NCBI GenBank assembly: GCA_021325385.1
Contig: JAJPHH010000127.1
Location: forward strand, 53,675 to 117,674
Direction: 5' to 3'
DNA: 64,000 bases
From: Alphaproteobacteria bacterium
GTDB lineage: Bacteria > Pseudomonadota > Alphaproteobacteria > Rhizobiales > Beijerinckiaceae
The translations under genes and the position numbers were made by a program. This document shows, piece after piece, positions 43,753 through 51,597 of this stretch (positions are counted from its first letter, which is position 1; every line of letters begins with the position of its first letter). The notes below the pieces were generated by a model. It had not been told where the DNA came from and searched no databases. It was given only the letters and a program-made list of their open reading frames with translations.

Positions 43753-43826
43753 TGTCTCATTGTCCATCGCCGCGAAGGATTTCGAAGACCTGGGTTATTA
43801 TCCGCGCGAGGCTAGACCGCGCGTAA
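43752..43826 (+). CDS. rreB-like 24-residue peptide gene with extended ribosome binding site
   Basis: GTG start, product MSHCPSPRRISKTWVIIRAR then LDRA: small and basic. The known rreB of Bradyrhizobium, as I recall, encodes only 14 residues on a 165-nt mRNA with a 17-nt SD and GTG start, binds 30S subunits tightly and is poorly translated. This locus shares the SD, the GTG and the transcript size but has a longer peptide. Inside the frame TTCGAAGACCTGGG (43781-43794) can pair with CCCAGGACTTCGAA (43831-43844, one mismatch), so translation could melt or form a structure just before the terminator at 43872. Confidence 0.7.
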   Translation: MSHCPSPRRISKTWVIIRARLDRA

Positions 43827-43871
43827 GGCGCCCAGGACTTCGAAGCGATCTTTACGCGGTCGCGACAATGG

Positions 43872-43903
43872 AAGGGCCGTCCTCCAGGGCGGCCTTTCTT
43901 TTT
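43872..43903 (+). terminator. Rho-independent terminator of the rreB-like mRNA
   Basis: GGCCGTCC (43875-43882) pairs with GGGCGGCC (43887-43894) around TCCA with one G-T pair, extended by AAG against TTT, then TTTCTTTTT. A textbook terminator 45 bases after the small ORF, closing a free-standing transcript: the next gene (nadE) is convergent. Confidence 0.85.
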
Positions 43904-43978
43904 GGCTCGGATCGGCCAATTGCGCGGGACTCGTCGGCGGCCCGCGCCACTCGACCGACTCAGTCGTATTCTTCAAGC

Positions 43979-45718
43979 TCAATCCTCGAACCGCTCGCTC
44001 GTCCCCCTCGGCCGCGGCGGCGCGATTGCGGCGTCGGGCTCGCGCTTGCCTAAGCCAGAATCGCGAAAGCGATTGACGATCGGATAGCGTCGGTCTCTCC
44101 CGAAATTCTTCGAGGTCACCTTCACGCCCGGCGCGGATTGGCGGCGCTTGTATTCGGCGAGGTAGAGGAGGCGCTCGACCTTCTTCACCGTTTCCGGATC
44201 GTAGCCCTGCGCGACGATGTCGGCGACCCGCATCTCCTTCTCGACGAGGCTCTCGAGGATTGCGTCCAGCGCTGGGTAAGGCGGCAGCGAATCTTGGTCC
44301 TTTTGATTCTCGCGCAGTTCCGCGCTCGGAGCTTTCGCGATGATGTTCTTTGGAATGACTTCGCCGTCCGGCCCGCGCGCGCCGAACGGCCGCCAACGGT
44401 TGCGCAAGGCGGCGAGGCGGAAGATTTGCGTCTTGTAGAGATCCTTGAGCGGATTGAAGCCGCCGTTCATGTCGCCGTACAGCGTGGCGTAGCCGACCGA
44501 CATTTCCGATTTGTTGCCGGTCGTCGCCAGCATCGCGCCGAGCTTGTTGGAGACCGACATCAGGATCAGTCCGCGCGTCCGGCTCTGGATGTTCTCTTCG
44601 GTGACGTCGCGCGATCGCCCGCCAAACAACGGCTGCAAGGCGGCTTCGGTCGCTTCGACCGGTCCGGCGATCGGGATCGTGTCATAGCGAAGCTTCAGCG
44701 CCTCGGCGCAGGCGGCCGCGTCGTTGATCGATTCGTTCGAAGTGAAGCGGTAGGGCAGCATGACCGCATGCACGCGTTCGGCGCCGAGCGCATCGACGGC
44801 CATGGCCGCGCACAGAGCCGAATCGACGCCGCCCGAAAGGCCAAGGACGACGCCGGGAAAGCGATTCTTCTCGACGTAATCGCGCAAGCCGAGCACGCAA
44901 GCCGCATAATCGGCTTGGTCGCCTTCTTCGACGATCTCGCGCGGCCCCTCGATGCAGCGCCAGCCTTCGCTTTGCCGGGACCAGACCGTGCGCGCGACCT
45001 TTTCGCGAAAAGCCGGCAATTGGAAAGCGAGCGTACGATCGGCGTTCAGCGCAAAAGAGGCGCCTTCGAAGACGAGTTCGTCCTGACCGCCGACCTGATT
45101 GAGATAGATCAGCGGCAAGCCGCTCTCGACAACGCGATTGACGGCGATATTGAGCCGCGTCCCGACCTTGTCGCGCTCATAGGGCGAGGCGTTCGGCACG
45201 AGCAGGATTTCGCCGCCGGTCTCGGCGATGCATTCGACCGGCTCCGGCCCCCAAATGTCCTCGCAGATCGGCACGCCGATCCGAACGCCGCGAAAGACGA
45301 TCGGCCCTGGCGCCGGGCCTGGCTTGAACACGCGCTTTTCGTCGAAGACGCCGTAATTGGGCAGATCGACCTTGAAGCGCACGGCCTCGATGCGGCCATT
45401 GTCGAGCAAGGCGTAGGCGTTGTAGAGCGCCCCGTCCTCCGCCCAGGGCAGGCCGACGAGCAAAGCCGGGCCGCCATCCGCGGTCTCGCGCGCCAAGGCT
45501 TCGCAAGCGGCGCGGCAAGCTTCTTGGAAAGCCGGCTTCAGCGCCAGGTCTTCGGGCGGATAGCCAGACAGAAACAGCTCCGACGACATCAGAATGTCGG
45601 CGCCGAAGGCGGCCGCCTCGGCGCGCGCGCGGCTGAGGCGTTCCGCGTTTCCGTCGATATCGCCGACAGTCGCGTTGAGTTGGCCAAGAGCGATGACGAG
45701 GCGATCGGCGGGGGGCAT
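43979..45718 (-). CDS. nadE: Glutamine-dependent NAD+ synthetase
   Basis: 579 residues with two domains. The N-terminal nitrilase-type glutaminase has the triad Glu in ELFLSGYPPEDL, Lys in RFKVDLPNYGVFDE and Cys in IGVPICEDIWGPEPVE. The C-terminal synthetase (from about 275) has the PP-loop VLGLSGGVDSALCAAMAVDA and LLTTGNKSEMSVGYATLYGD-like sequence. It amidates nicotinate adenine dinucleotide to NAD+ using glutamine-derived ammonia channelled between domains. Stands alone. Confidence 0.95.
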   Translation of the reverse strand: MPPADRLVIALGQLNATVGDIDGNAERLSRARAEAAAFGADILMSSELFLSGYPPEDLALKPAFQEACRAACEALARETADGGPALLVGLPWAEDGALYNAYALLDNGRIEAVRFKVDLPNYGVFDEKRVFKPGPAPGPIVFRGVRIGVPICEDIWGPEPVECIAETGGEILLVPNASPYERDKVGTRLNIAVNRVVESGLPLIYLNQVGGQDELVFEGASFALNADRTLAFQLPAFREKVARTVWSRQSEGWRCIEGPREIVEEGDQADYAACVLGLRDYVEKNRFPGVVLGLSGGVDSALCAAMAVDALGAERVHAVMLPYRFTSNESINDAAACAEALKLRYDTIPIAGPVEATEAALQPLFGGRSRDVTEENIQSRTRGLILMSVSNKLGAMLATTGNKSEMSVGYATLYGDMNGGFNPLKDLYKTQIFRLAALRNRWRPFGARGPDGEVIPKNIIAKAPSAELRENQKDQDSLPPYPALDAILESLVEKEMRVADIVAQGYDPETVKKVERLLYLAEYKRRQSAPGVKVTSKNFGRDRRYPIVNRFRDSGLGKREPDAAIAPPRPRGTSERFED

Positions 45719-45892
45719 GGGCTCGCTTTAGCGCGGCGGGCGGAGAGCGGCAATCGCGGACGATGCGGGTCCGCCGCGCGAACGGCGCAGCTGGGCCGTC
45801 CGTCACGGCCCCGTTGCGTCGCTGGCCCGACCCGGGCATTGTCGCCGCTAAAAACCGCGCTTCGCACGGCGTTCGTCTGAAGGGGTCGGGAC

Positions 45893-46759
45893 ATGCGCAG
45901 CCTCATTGCCCTGTTGATCCTTTTCGCGGCGCTCGCCGCTGGCGCAACGACGCCCGAGCAGGCTTATCTCGCGGCCCGCGATCAGGCCATCGCGGCGCTG
46001 AAGAAGACGCCGGAGGCGAAGCAAGACGCCGAAGAGCGTCGTCTGCGCGCCCGCCTCGAACAGCAACTGAAGAGCCTGGTCAATCCGCCGCAGCTCGACG
46101 GCTTCCCCGGCCCGGCGACGATGAGCCCTGAAACATTGCTGGACCACGACGAAGGTTTCGGGGCGCTCGACGGGATCAGTCGGCGCGGCAAGGATCCAAC
46201 GAGCCGCGTGCTCGTGACGACCGACGGCCTGCTCCGATCGTGGCTGAAGGAGCACAAGACCTTTTGGGAGGGGGACGCGAATCCGCCAACCGAGCCGGAA
46301 GCGGCGTTCCGCTCCGAAGTTTTCTACACGCAGGCGGTCAACGACGACGCAGCCTTCTCGATCTTCGCCGATTTGCCGATCCGTAAGCCGGACGGAGCGG
46401 CGAGCGCGGTCGCGCTCCTCGTCGCAGAATCGCAAGACGTCGCCGTCGAGCCGCCGGGCGAAATCGCGGTCGCCCTGTCGAAAGGCGGCAAAGTCTTCAT
46501 CGCCGTCGTCACGGCCAAGGCCAAGCCTACGCCGATCGCCGCTTGCGACGCGATCTGGAAAGCCTTCGAGGCGAAGAGCGCAGCCCCCAGCGATTCCGCG
46601 CAAAAGGATGATAAAGGCGCCGCCGAATCAATCGACCCGAGCGAGCAGGCGGCGGCCGCGGTCCATAAATGCTGGTTCGAAAAGGCGAGCGGCGCGCCGG
46701 AATTTCCGGCGCTGACCGAGCAAGCGCAACGGCTGATCGACGGTTTCGCCGCACGCTGA
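45893..46759 (+). CDS. Hypothetical secreted protein
   Basis: 288 residues, signal peptide (MRSLIALLILFAALAAGATT), a charged helical stretch (about 20-60, possible coiled coil), then an alpha/beta region (LVTTDGLLRSWLKEHKTFWE, SAVALLVAESQDVAVEPPGE, FIAVVTAKAKPTPIAACDAI). Conserved-looking but no family recognised. Probably periplasmic. Confidence 0.65.
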   Translation: MRSLIALLILFAALAAGATTPEQAYLAARDQAIAALKKTPEAKQDAEERRLRARLEQQLKSLVNPPQLDGFPGPATMSPETLLDHDEGFGALDGISRRGKDPTSRVLVTTDGLLRSWLKEHKTFWEGDANPPTEPEAAFRSEVFYTQAVNDDAAFSIFADLPIRKPDGAASAVALLVAESQDVAVEPPGEIAVALSKGGKVFIAVVTAKAKPTPIAACDAIWKAFEAKSAAPSDSAQKDDKGAAESIDPSEQAAAAVHKCWFEKASGAPEFPALTEQAQRLIDGFAAR

Positions 46760-46803
46760 CGCGAACCCTCCGCTCGCCTCGACGCGCGACGTCGCGAGCC
46801 GCG

Positions 46804-47901
46804 CTACGACCGCAAACGGTGGAAGAAAACGAGCCGCGCGGCCGCCTGTATCGGCCGCGAGCCGATGAGGAGATTGAAGGCCAAGTCGCTCTGAAAATGA
46901 TCGTAGAACCAGCGCAGCGCGCGTTTTGTCCGGAACCGCGGATAAGTCTCGACGAACCATCGGCTGGGGTCGTCGCATTCGCCTGCGGCGAAGGCCGCAA
47001 TGGCGCGCCCGGCCGCCTCGCCGTGCTTGATCGCCGTGTGGATGCCGCCCGCGGTCACGGGCGAGACCATTCCGGCCGAATCGCCGACGAGCAAGACGCG
47101 TTCAGCCGCGACCGGATCGACCACCCCGCCGCAAGGTATGTAGCCGGCGCGAATGTGGCTCGGCTTGATCCGCCGCACGTCGACAACCGGGGCGATCTTG
47201 TCGATGAACGCCGAGAACGCCGCTTTCGCCGCGCCGGGCGCGGCCGCGCGGCGCGCCAACCCGATTTGGGCAATTCCGACGCCGGCGACGACCCAACCGA
47301 TATAGCCCGGCGCAAGCCGGCGATCGATGAAGCAATGAAGGCGATCGGGTTCGGCGATCTCGAGATTCTCGTATTCGCATTCGACGCCGAACAAGAATTT
47401 CCGGTTCTCGCCCAGCGCGAGATCGCGGGCGACGCGAGACTTTGGGCCATCCGCCCCGACCAGATAGCTCGTCCGGCCAAATCCATCGACCCGAAATCCG
47501 TCGCCCTCGCGCCGCGCCTTCGTGTACGTCGCGCCGAGACGCATGTTCGCGCCGATTTGCCGGCATCGCTCCGCCATCCAGCGCAGGGCCTGCGGCGTAT
47601 CGGTGGCGAGGAAGTAATAGCCGGGCGCGTTCAGCGCGACCGAACGCATATCCGGCGCATAGAGGCGCACGCCGTCGATCCGTCTCGTCAGCTCGCGCGG
47701 CAATTCGCCGAGCCAGCCGCCGTCGTCGATTACGTCGCGGACCAGGACGCCCGTCGTGTGCAGCCTCTCGCCGGGATCGGCCTTTCTCTCCAGCACTTGC
47801 GTCGCAACGCCCCGCTCGGCGAGACTCATCGCGCAAGAAAGCCCGGCGAAGCTCGCGCCGACAATCGTGCACTCGAAAGCAGGTCCGGGAATGAGCCCCA
47901 C
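46804..47901 (-). CDS. FAD-dependent oxidoreductase, geranylgeranyl reductase-like
   Basis: 365 residues. Dinucleotide-binding start CTIVGASFAGLSCAMSLAER (GxSxxG variant), TTGVLVRDVIDDG, YLVGADGPKSRVARDLALGE and the second FAD motif LLVGDSAGMVSPVTAGGIHT, all typical of the geranylgeranyl reductase family in the PHBH-like flavoenzymes. In non-phototrophs these reduce isoprenoid or quinone precursors, or digeranylgeranyl lipids. The substrate is not known here. Confidence 0.85.
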   Translation of the reverse strand: MGLIPGPAFECTIVGASFAGLSCAMSLAERGVATQVLERKADPGERLHTTGVLVRDVIDDGGWLGELPRELTRRIDGVRLYAPDMRSVALNAPGYYFLATDTPQALRWMAERCRQIGANMRLGATYTKARREGDGFRVDGFGRTSYLVGADGPKSRVARDLALGENRKFLFGVECEYENLEIAEPDRLHCFIDRRLAPGYIGWVVAGVGIAQIGLARRAAAPGAAKAAFSAFIDKIAPVVDVRRIKPSHIRAGYIPCGGVVDPVAAERVLLVGDSAGMVSPVTAGGIHTAIKHGEAAGRAIAAFAAGECDDPSRWFVETYPRFRTKRALRWFYDHFQSDLAFNLLIGSRPIQAAARLVFFHRLRS

Positions 47902-47977
47902 GCGGAAATTCCGGTTTTCGACGGGTTGCGATTCGTAAACGCTTTTGGGCGCTCAGCGCGGCTCCGATGTTTGAAAA

Positions 47978-49186
47978 TTATCTGCTTGGCGTCGTCCGCG
48001 ACTCTGCCGGCGAGCAGATCCCGGCGAGCGCCGCGATGAACACGGTCGCCGCCGCGACGAGGTAAAAGATGCCGGCGAGCGAAGTCGCTTGCGCGACGAA
48101 GCCGAAGAGCGGCGGCGCGGCGAGCAAACCGGCATAGCCGAGAGTCGATACGGCGGCGATCTGGGTTTCTGGGCGCGGCATCGCCCCGGCCGCGCTGAAC
48201 AGGACGGGGACCATGTTGGAGAAGCCGAAGCCGGTCAGCGCATAGCCGGCGACGGCGACGTCGAGCCGGTTCGAGAGCGGCCCGGCCAGCAAGCCGATGA
48301 AGACAAGAACGCAGCCGCCGCGCACCAACGCTGCGCCGTCGACGCTCTTTCGAATGCGATCGCCGCAAAATCGGCCGACCGCCATAGCGCCGGAGAAGAC
48401 GGCGTAGCCGATATTGGCGCGATCGATCGCGGCGCCGAGGCTGTCGCGGAGATAGATCGCCGCCCAATCGAGCACCGCGCCCTCGCCGCTGAAGCAGAGC
48501 GCCGCCATCACGCCGACGAGGAGACCAGGTAGGCTCGGCCGTAGCGCGAGTCGCTTGGCTCCCGTCGCTTCGGCTTGTCGCTCCTCGCGGCGTAGCCGCG
48601 CCTGGCCGACAGCGAACAATACGGCGAGCAAAGCGGCCATCACGAGGCCTTGCCATCCCCCCTCGACAAAGTGCAGCAGCAGCGTTCCAATTCCGGCGCC
48701 GGTGAGGCCGCCCATGCTCCACGTGCCGTGAAAGGAGGACATGTACGGTCGCTTCGCCCGCCTTTCGGCTTCGGCCGCGGCGACGTTCATCGCCACGTCC
48801 ATGACGCCGCCACTCGCGCCGAAGAGAAAGAGGATCGCGGCAAGCTCCGGCGCGCTCGCGGCGATGCAAGCCAGAGGCAGAAGGATGCAAAAGACGACGC
48901 CGCTGATCCGTACGAGCGCTGCTGCGCCGATCCGGTGCAACATCCAGCCGCTCGCCGCCATCGCGGCGATCGCGCCGAGCCCGACCATGAACAGCGCTCC
49001 GCCCAGCGCCGAAGGATCAAGGCCCAAGCGCAGCTTGGCGAGCGGGATTTGCGTCGCCCAGACGCCGTAAATCGCGCCATTGACGAAGAACATCGCGGCG
49101 ATCGGCGCCCAAACCGGCCAGCCGGCGACGGGATCGGGATTCGGGCGCGTCAAGCGCTCGCCTGCCGAAGGTTCGGCCGGCCTCAT
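47978..49186 (-). CDS. MFS transporter
   Basis: 402 residues from the ATG overlapping the stop of the upstream FAD enzyme (ATGA). Twelve hydrophobic segments (VWAPIAAMFFVNGAIYGVWA, LGGALFMVGLGAIAAMAASG, GIFYLVAAATVFIAALAGIC). PYMSSFHGTWSMGGLTGAGI and ERRAKRPYM resemble the FucP/YbjJ-type subgroup. Substrate unknown; probably co-transcribed with the FAD-dependent oxidoreductase, so it may move that enzyme's substrate or product. Confidence 0.88.
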   Translation of the reverse strand: MRPAEPSAGERLTRPNPDPVAGWPVWAPIAAMFFVNGAIYGVWATQIPLAKLRLGLDPSALGGALFMVGLGAIAAMAASGWMLHRIGAAALVRISGVVFCILLPLACIAASAPELAAILFLFGASGGVMDVAMNVAAAEAERRAKRPYMSSFHGTWSMGGLTGAGIGTLLLHFVEGGWQGLVMAALLAVLFAVGQARLRREERQAEATGAKRLALRPSLPGLLVGVMAALCFSGEGAVLDWAAIYLRDSLGAAIDRANIGYAVFSGAMAVGRFCGDRIRKSVDGAALVRGGCVLVFIGLLAGPLSNRLDVAVAGYALTGFGFSNMVPVLFSAAGAMPRPETQIAAVSTLGYAGLLAAPPLFGFVAQATSLAGIFYLVAAATVFIAALAGICSPAESRTTPSR

Positions 49187-50556
49187 TGAAATCTCACCTG
49201 CTGGCGCGCGAGCTCCTTTTGGATCTGCGCCATATTCAGCCGGTCGAGCGCCTCCCCGCTCCTGACCGACAGCGCCGCCGCGATTCCCGCCCCCTGGCCG
49301 GTCACCGCGCAGCACGCCATGTTGCGCGTCGCGGCATGGGCGATGCGCTCGCCGCCGATGGCGCGGCCGGCGACCAGCAGGTTCTCGATCCGCTTCGGCA
49401 GCAGCGCGCGGTAAGGGATATGCATGTAACGTCCGGTCGTCGGCAGGATGAGCACGCCGTAACCGTCGATGAATTCGGGATATATGCCGATCGAATCTTC
49501 GAACCGGGCCTCGTTGCGCACATCCTGTTCGCTTAGATTGTAGACGGCGTCGATCTTGCGCGTGTCTCGAATGCCGATCGTCATGCCGAAATTCCGCAGG
49601 CGCGCCTTCGCGCAACCCGGCGCGTAGCGGCGCAAGGCTTCGATGGCGAGCATCGCTTGCCGCCGGCCTTCGATCTCGAAGCGCGTCAAACTGTCCGGAT
49701 CGGTCCCATCGCAGCCGGCGAGGTGAACGAGGTTCATATAGGTGAGTTCGCCGCTCTCGTGCAGCGCGCCCCAAGTCCCGCCGATCGTATTGAGATGGGC
49801 GGGGATGAGGCCGGCTTCGATCGCTTTCTGGAAAGGCTTGCTCAAGAAGGGCGAGAACATCTTATCCTCCTTGCCGGAGGTCTCGACTTTCCATTCGCCT
49901 GTCGACCAGTCGCCATATGTTTGTGGATCGGCGGTGACGCCGTCCAGAAAGGCGCGCTTGTCGATTCCGGCGAGATGGAACATCACCGAGGCGGCCTGCA
50001 TCTTTTCGACCGGCGTCTTGAAGGTCGGCGCGCCGGCGCGATGCGCGATATCGGCGTCGCCGGTCGCGTCGATGACGCGCTTGGCGAGGATCGCCTCGCG
50101 GCCGGCCTTCGATTCGACGATGATCCCTTTTATGGCGTCGCCGTCCATGACCGGCGCGACGGATAGGCGGTGCAGCATCGGCTTGACGCCAGCCTCCTCG
50201 ACCAGACGGTCGGCGACCAGTTTGAAGCCTTCGGAATCGAGCTCGTAGCTCAACGATTGGCTCTCGGGCGAGGCCGCGCCCATCGCTTTGGCCCGCTCTT
50301 CGAATTCGCGGCCGATTCCGCCAGCCTCGACCGTGGCCTCATGCCTGTACCAAGCGAAGCCTTCGACGCCGACGACGGTGATGTTGCCGCCGAAACAGCC
50401 GAAGCGCTCGATCAGGGCGACCTCGACGCCGGCGCGCGCCGCCGCCAAAGCCGCCGCCAGCCCGCCCGGTCCCGAGCCGACGACCAGCACGTCGGTTTCA
50501 TGGACCACCTCCACCTGACGCGCGGGCTCTTCGATGAAAGCCGTTGGGTTTGGCAT
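49183..50556 (-). CDS. FAD-dependent oxidoreductase (FAD_oxidored family)
   Basis: 457 residues. ETDVLVVGSGPGGLAAALAA (about 20-40) is the Rossmann FAD site, followed by ERFGCFGGNITVVGVEG, KRVIDATGDADIAHRAGAPT and the C-terminal NLLVAGRAIGGERIAHAATR. This is the PF12831 type, seen in oxidoreductases of unclear substrate, often beside transporters. Overlap with the MFS gene indicates one unit. Confidence 0.85.
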   Translation of the reverse strand: MPNPTAFIEEPARQVEVVHETDVLVVGSGPGGLAAALAAARAGVEVALIERFGCFGGNITVVGVEGFAWYRHEATVEAGGIGREFEERAKAMGAASPESQSLSYELDSEGFKLVADRLVEEAGVKPMLHRLSVAPVMDGDAIKGIIVESKAGREAILAKRVIDATGDADIAHRAGAPTFKTPVEKMQAASVMFHLAGIDKRAFLDGVTADPQTYGDWSTGEWKVETSGKEDKMFSPFLSKPFQKAIEAGLIPAHLNTIGGTWGALHESGELTYMNLVHLAGCDGTDPDSLTRFEIEGRRQAMLAIEALRRYAPGCAKARLRNFGMTIGIRDTRKIDAVYNLSEQDVRNEARFEDSIGIYPEFIDGYGVLILPTTGRYMHIPYRALLPKRIENLLVAGRAIGGERIAHAATRNMACCAVTGQGAGIAAALSVRSGEALDRLNMAQIQKELARQQVRFQ

Positions 50557-50610
50557 TGACGTCCTCAGAGGCAGGCCGCAGTCATACGAGGTTGACTGCC
50601 GAGCTGGCGA

Positions 50611-50637
50611 GTATTACTTATATTTAGTCAGTAATAC
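50611..50637. promoter_or_regulatory. Inverted repeat before the AbrB/PIN locus
   Basis: GTATTAC (50611-50617) and GTAATAC (50631-50637) are perfect inverted arms with a 13-base spacer in an AT-rich patch, 11 bases before the first antitoxin gene. A further GTAATAC lies at 50899-50905 before the second. Likely autoregulatory operator sites of AbrB-type antitoxins. Confidence 0.6.
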
Positions 50638-50647
50638 GAGAAATACG

Positions 50648-50902
50648 ATGGCTACGACGGTTACCGTCAAAGGGCAAGTCACTCTGCCCAAGGCTGTGCG
50701 GCAAGCCGCCGGCATTCGCCCACGCGATCGGGTCACGGTTCGCGTTCGGCCGGAGGGCGGCGTCATCGTCGAGGCGGTCGCGAGCTGCGAGGGCGCGAGC
50801 GTCTATCTTCAGCACCTCGAAGCGGTCAGTCGGCGAAGGTCGATCCGAAACATGATCACGGACGAGTTGATGGCGATGACACGAGGCGACGCGCTCCGGT
50901 AA
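50648..50902 (+). CDS. AbrB/MazE/SpoVT-family antitoxin-like protein (copy 1)
   Basis: 84 residues. MATTVTVKGQVTLPKAVRQA and GIRPRDRVTVRVRPEGGVIV form the swapped-hairpin AbrB DNA-binding domain; a short tail (VSRRRSIRNMITDELMAMTR) would bind a toxin. It has no PIN gene of its own: 28 bases later comes a second AbrB gene whose first 45 residues are about 85% identical. Either an orphaned antitoxin from a duplicated module or a cooperating regulator. Confidence 0.85.
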   Translation: MATTVTVKGQVTLPKAVRQAAGIRPRDRVTVRVRPEGGVIVEAVASCEGASVYLQHLEAVSRRRSIRNMITDELMAMTRGDALR

Positions 50903-50930
50903 TACTCTTTATGAAATATAGGCATGCGTC

Positions 50931-51200
50931 ATGGCTACGACAGTCACTGTCAAAGGGCAGGTCACCCTGCCGAAAGCGGCGCGCGAAGCGGCCGGCATTC
51001 GACCGGGCGACAGGGTCGTCGTACGCGCCCGGCCGGAAGGAGGCCTGATCGTCGAGCGTGAAACATCGGAGCCGGATCCGCAAACGGTTGCAGAGAATAT
51101 AAAGCGGATCGATCGTGCAATCGCAGGGCTGCGTTCGTCGGCGATCGACCGAAGCATGAGCGCCGACGAATGGATGAAACTGCTCAGGGGCGATGATTGA
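50931..51200 (+). CDS. AbrB-family antitoxin (copy 2)
   Basis: 89 residues with the same AbrB start (MATTVTVKGQVTLPKAAREA, GIRPGDRVVVRARPEGGLIV) and a different tail (ENIKRIDRAIAGLRSSAIDR, MSADEWMKLLRGDD) typical of partners of PIN toxins. Its stop overlaps the TTG start of the toxin gene by 3 bases, confirming the pairing. Confidence 0.88.
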   Translation: MATTVTVKGQVTLPKAAREAAGIRPGDRVVVRARPEGGLIVERETSEPDPQTVAENIKRIDRAIAGLRSSAIDRSMSADEWMKLLRGDD

Positions 51201-51595
51201 CGTTCGTTGACACGAATGTCCTCCTTGACCTCGTCCTGGGCGATCGCGTTTGGCTCGAGCGATCGCGAGCGGCCCTCGCCCGCCGCCAAGCTCTCGGGCG
51301 GATATTCATCGTCGACGCTGTTTTTGCCGAAACCTCTGTTCCGTTCGACGCCGCGAACGAATGCGAACAATTTCTCGACAAACTCGACATCGAGCGGCGC
51401 ACGATGTCGCCTGAGGCGCTTTGGCGCGCGGGACAGGCGTTTCGCGCTTACCGGCGTCGCGGCGGAATCAAGACTTACGTGCTCGCGGACTTCTTTGTCG
51501 GCGCGCAGGCGGATGTTGACCGGCTTGCTCTCTTGACGCGCGATTTCAAGCGGTATCGAACCTACTTTCCGCAGGTTCAGATCATCTCGCCTTAG
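51197..51595 (+). CDS. PIN-domain toxin (VapC-like ribonuclease)
   Basis: 132 residues, TTG start in the overlap with the antitoxin. FVDTNVLLDLVLGD carries the first catalytic Asp, FAETSVPF the Glu, and KTYVLADFFVGAQADVDRLA then LLTRDFKRY the C-terminal Asp pair, so the active site looks complete. Expected to cleave RNA when free of the AbrB-family antitoxin. Confidence 0.88.
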   Translation: MTFVDTNVLLDLVLGDRVWLERSRAALARRQALGRIFIVDAVFAETSVPFDAANECEQFLDKLDIERRTMSPEALWRAGQAFRAYRRRGGIKTYVLADFFVGAQADVDRLALLTRDFKRYRTYFPQVQIISP

Positions 51596-51597
51596 CT

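Noticed and set aside
44138..45880. 580-codon plus-strand frame
   Set aside because: Antisense shadow of nadE.
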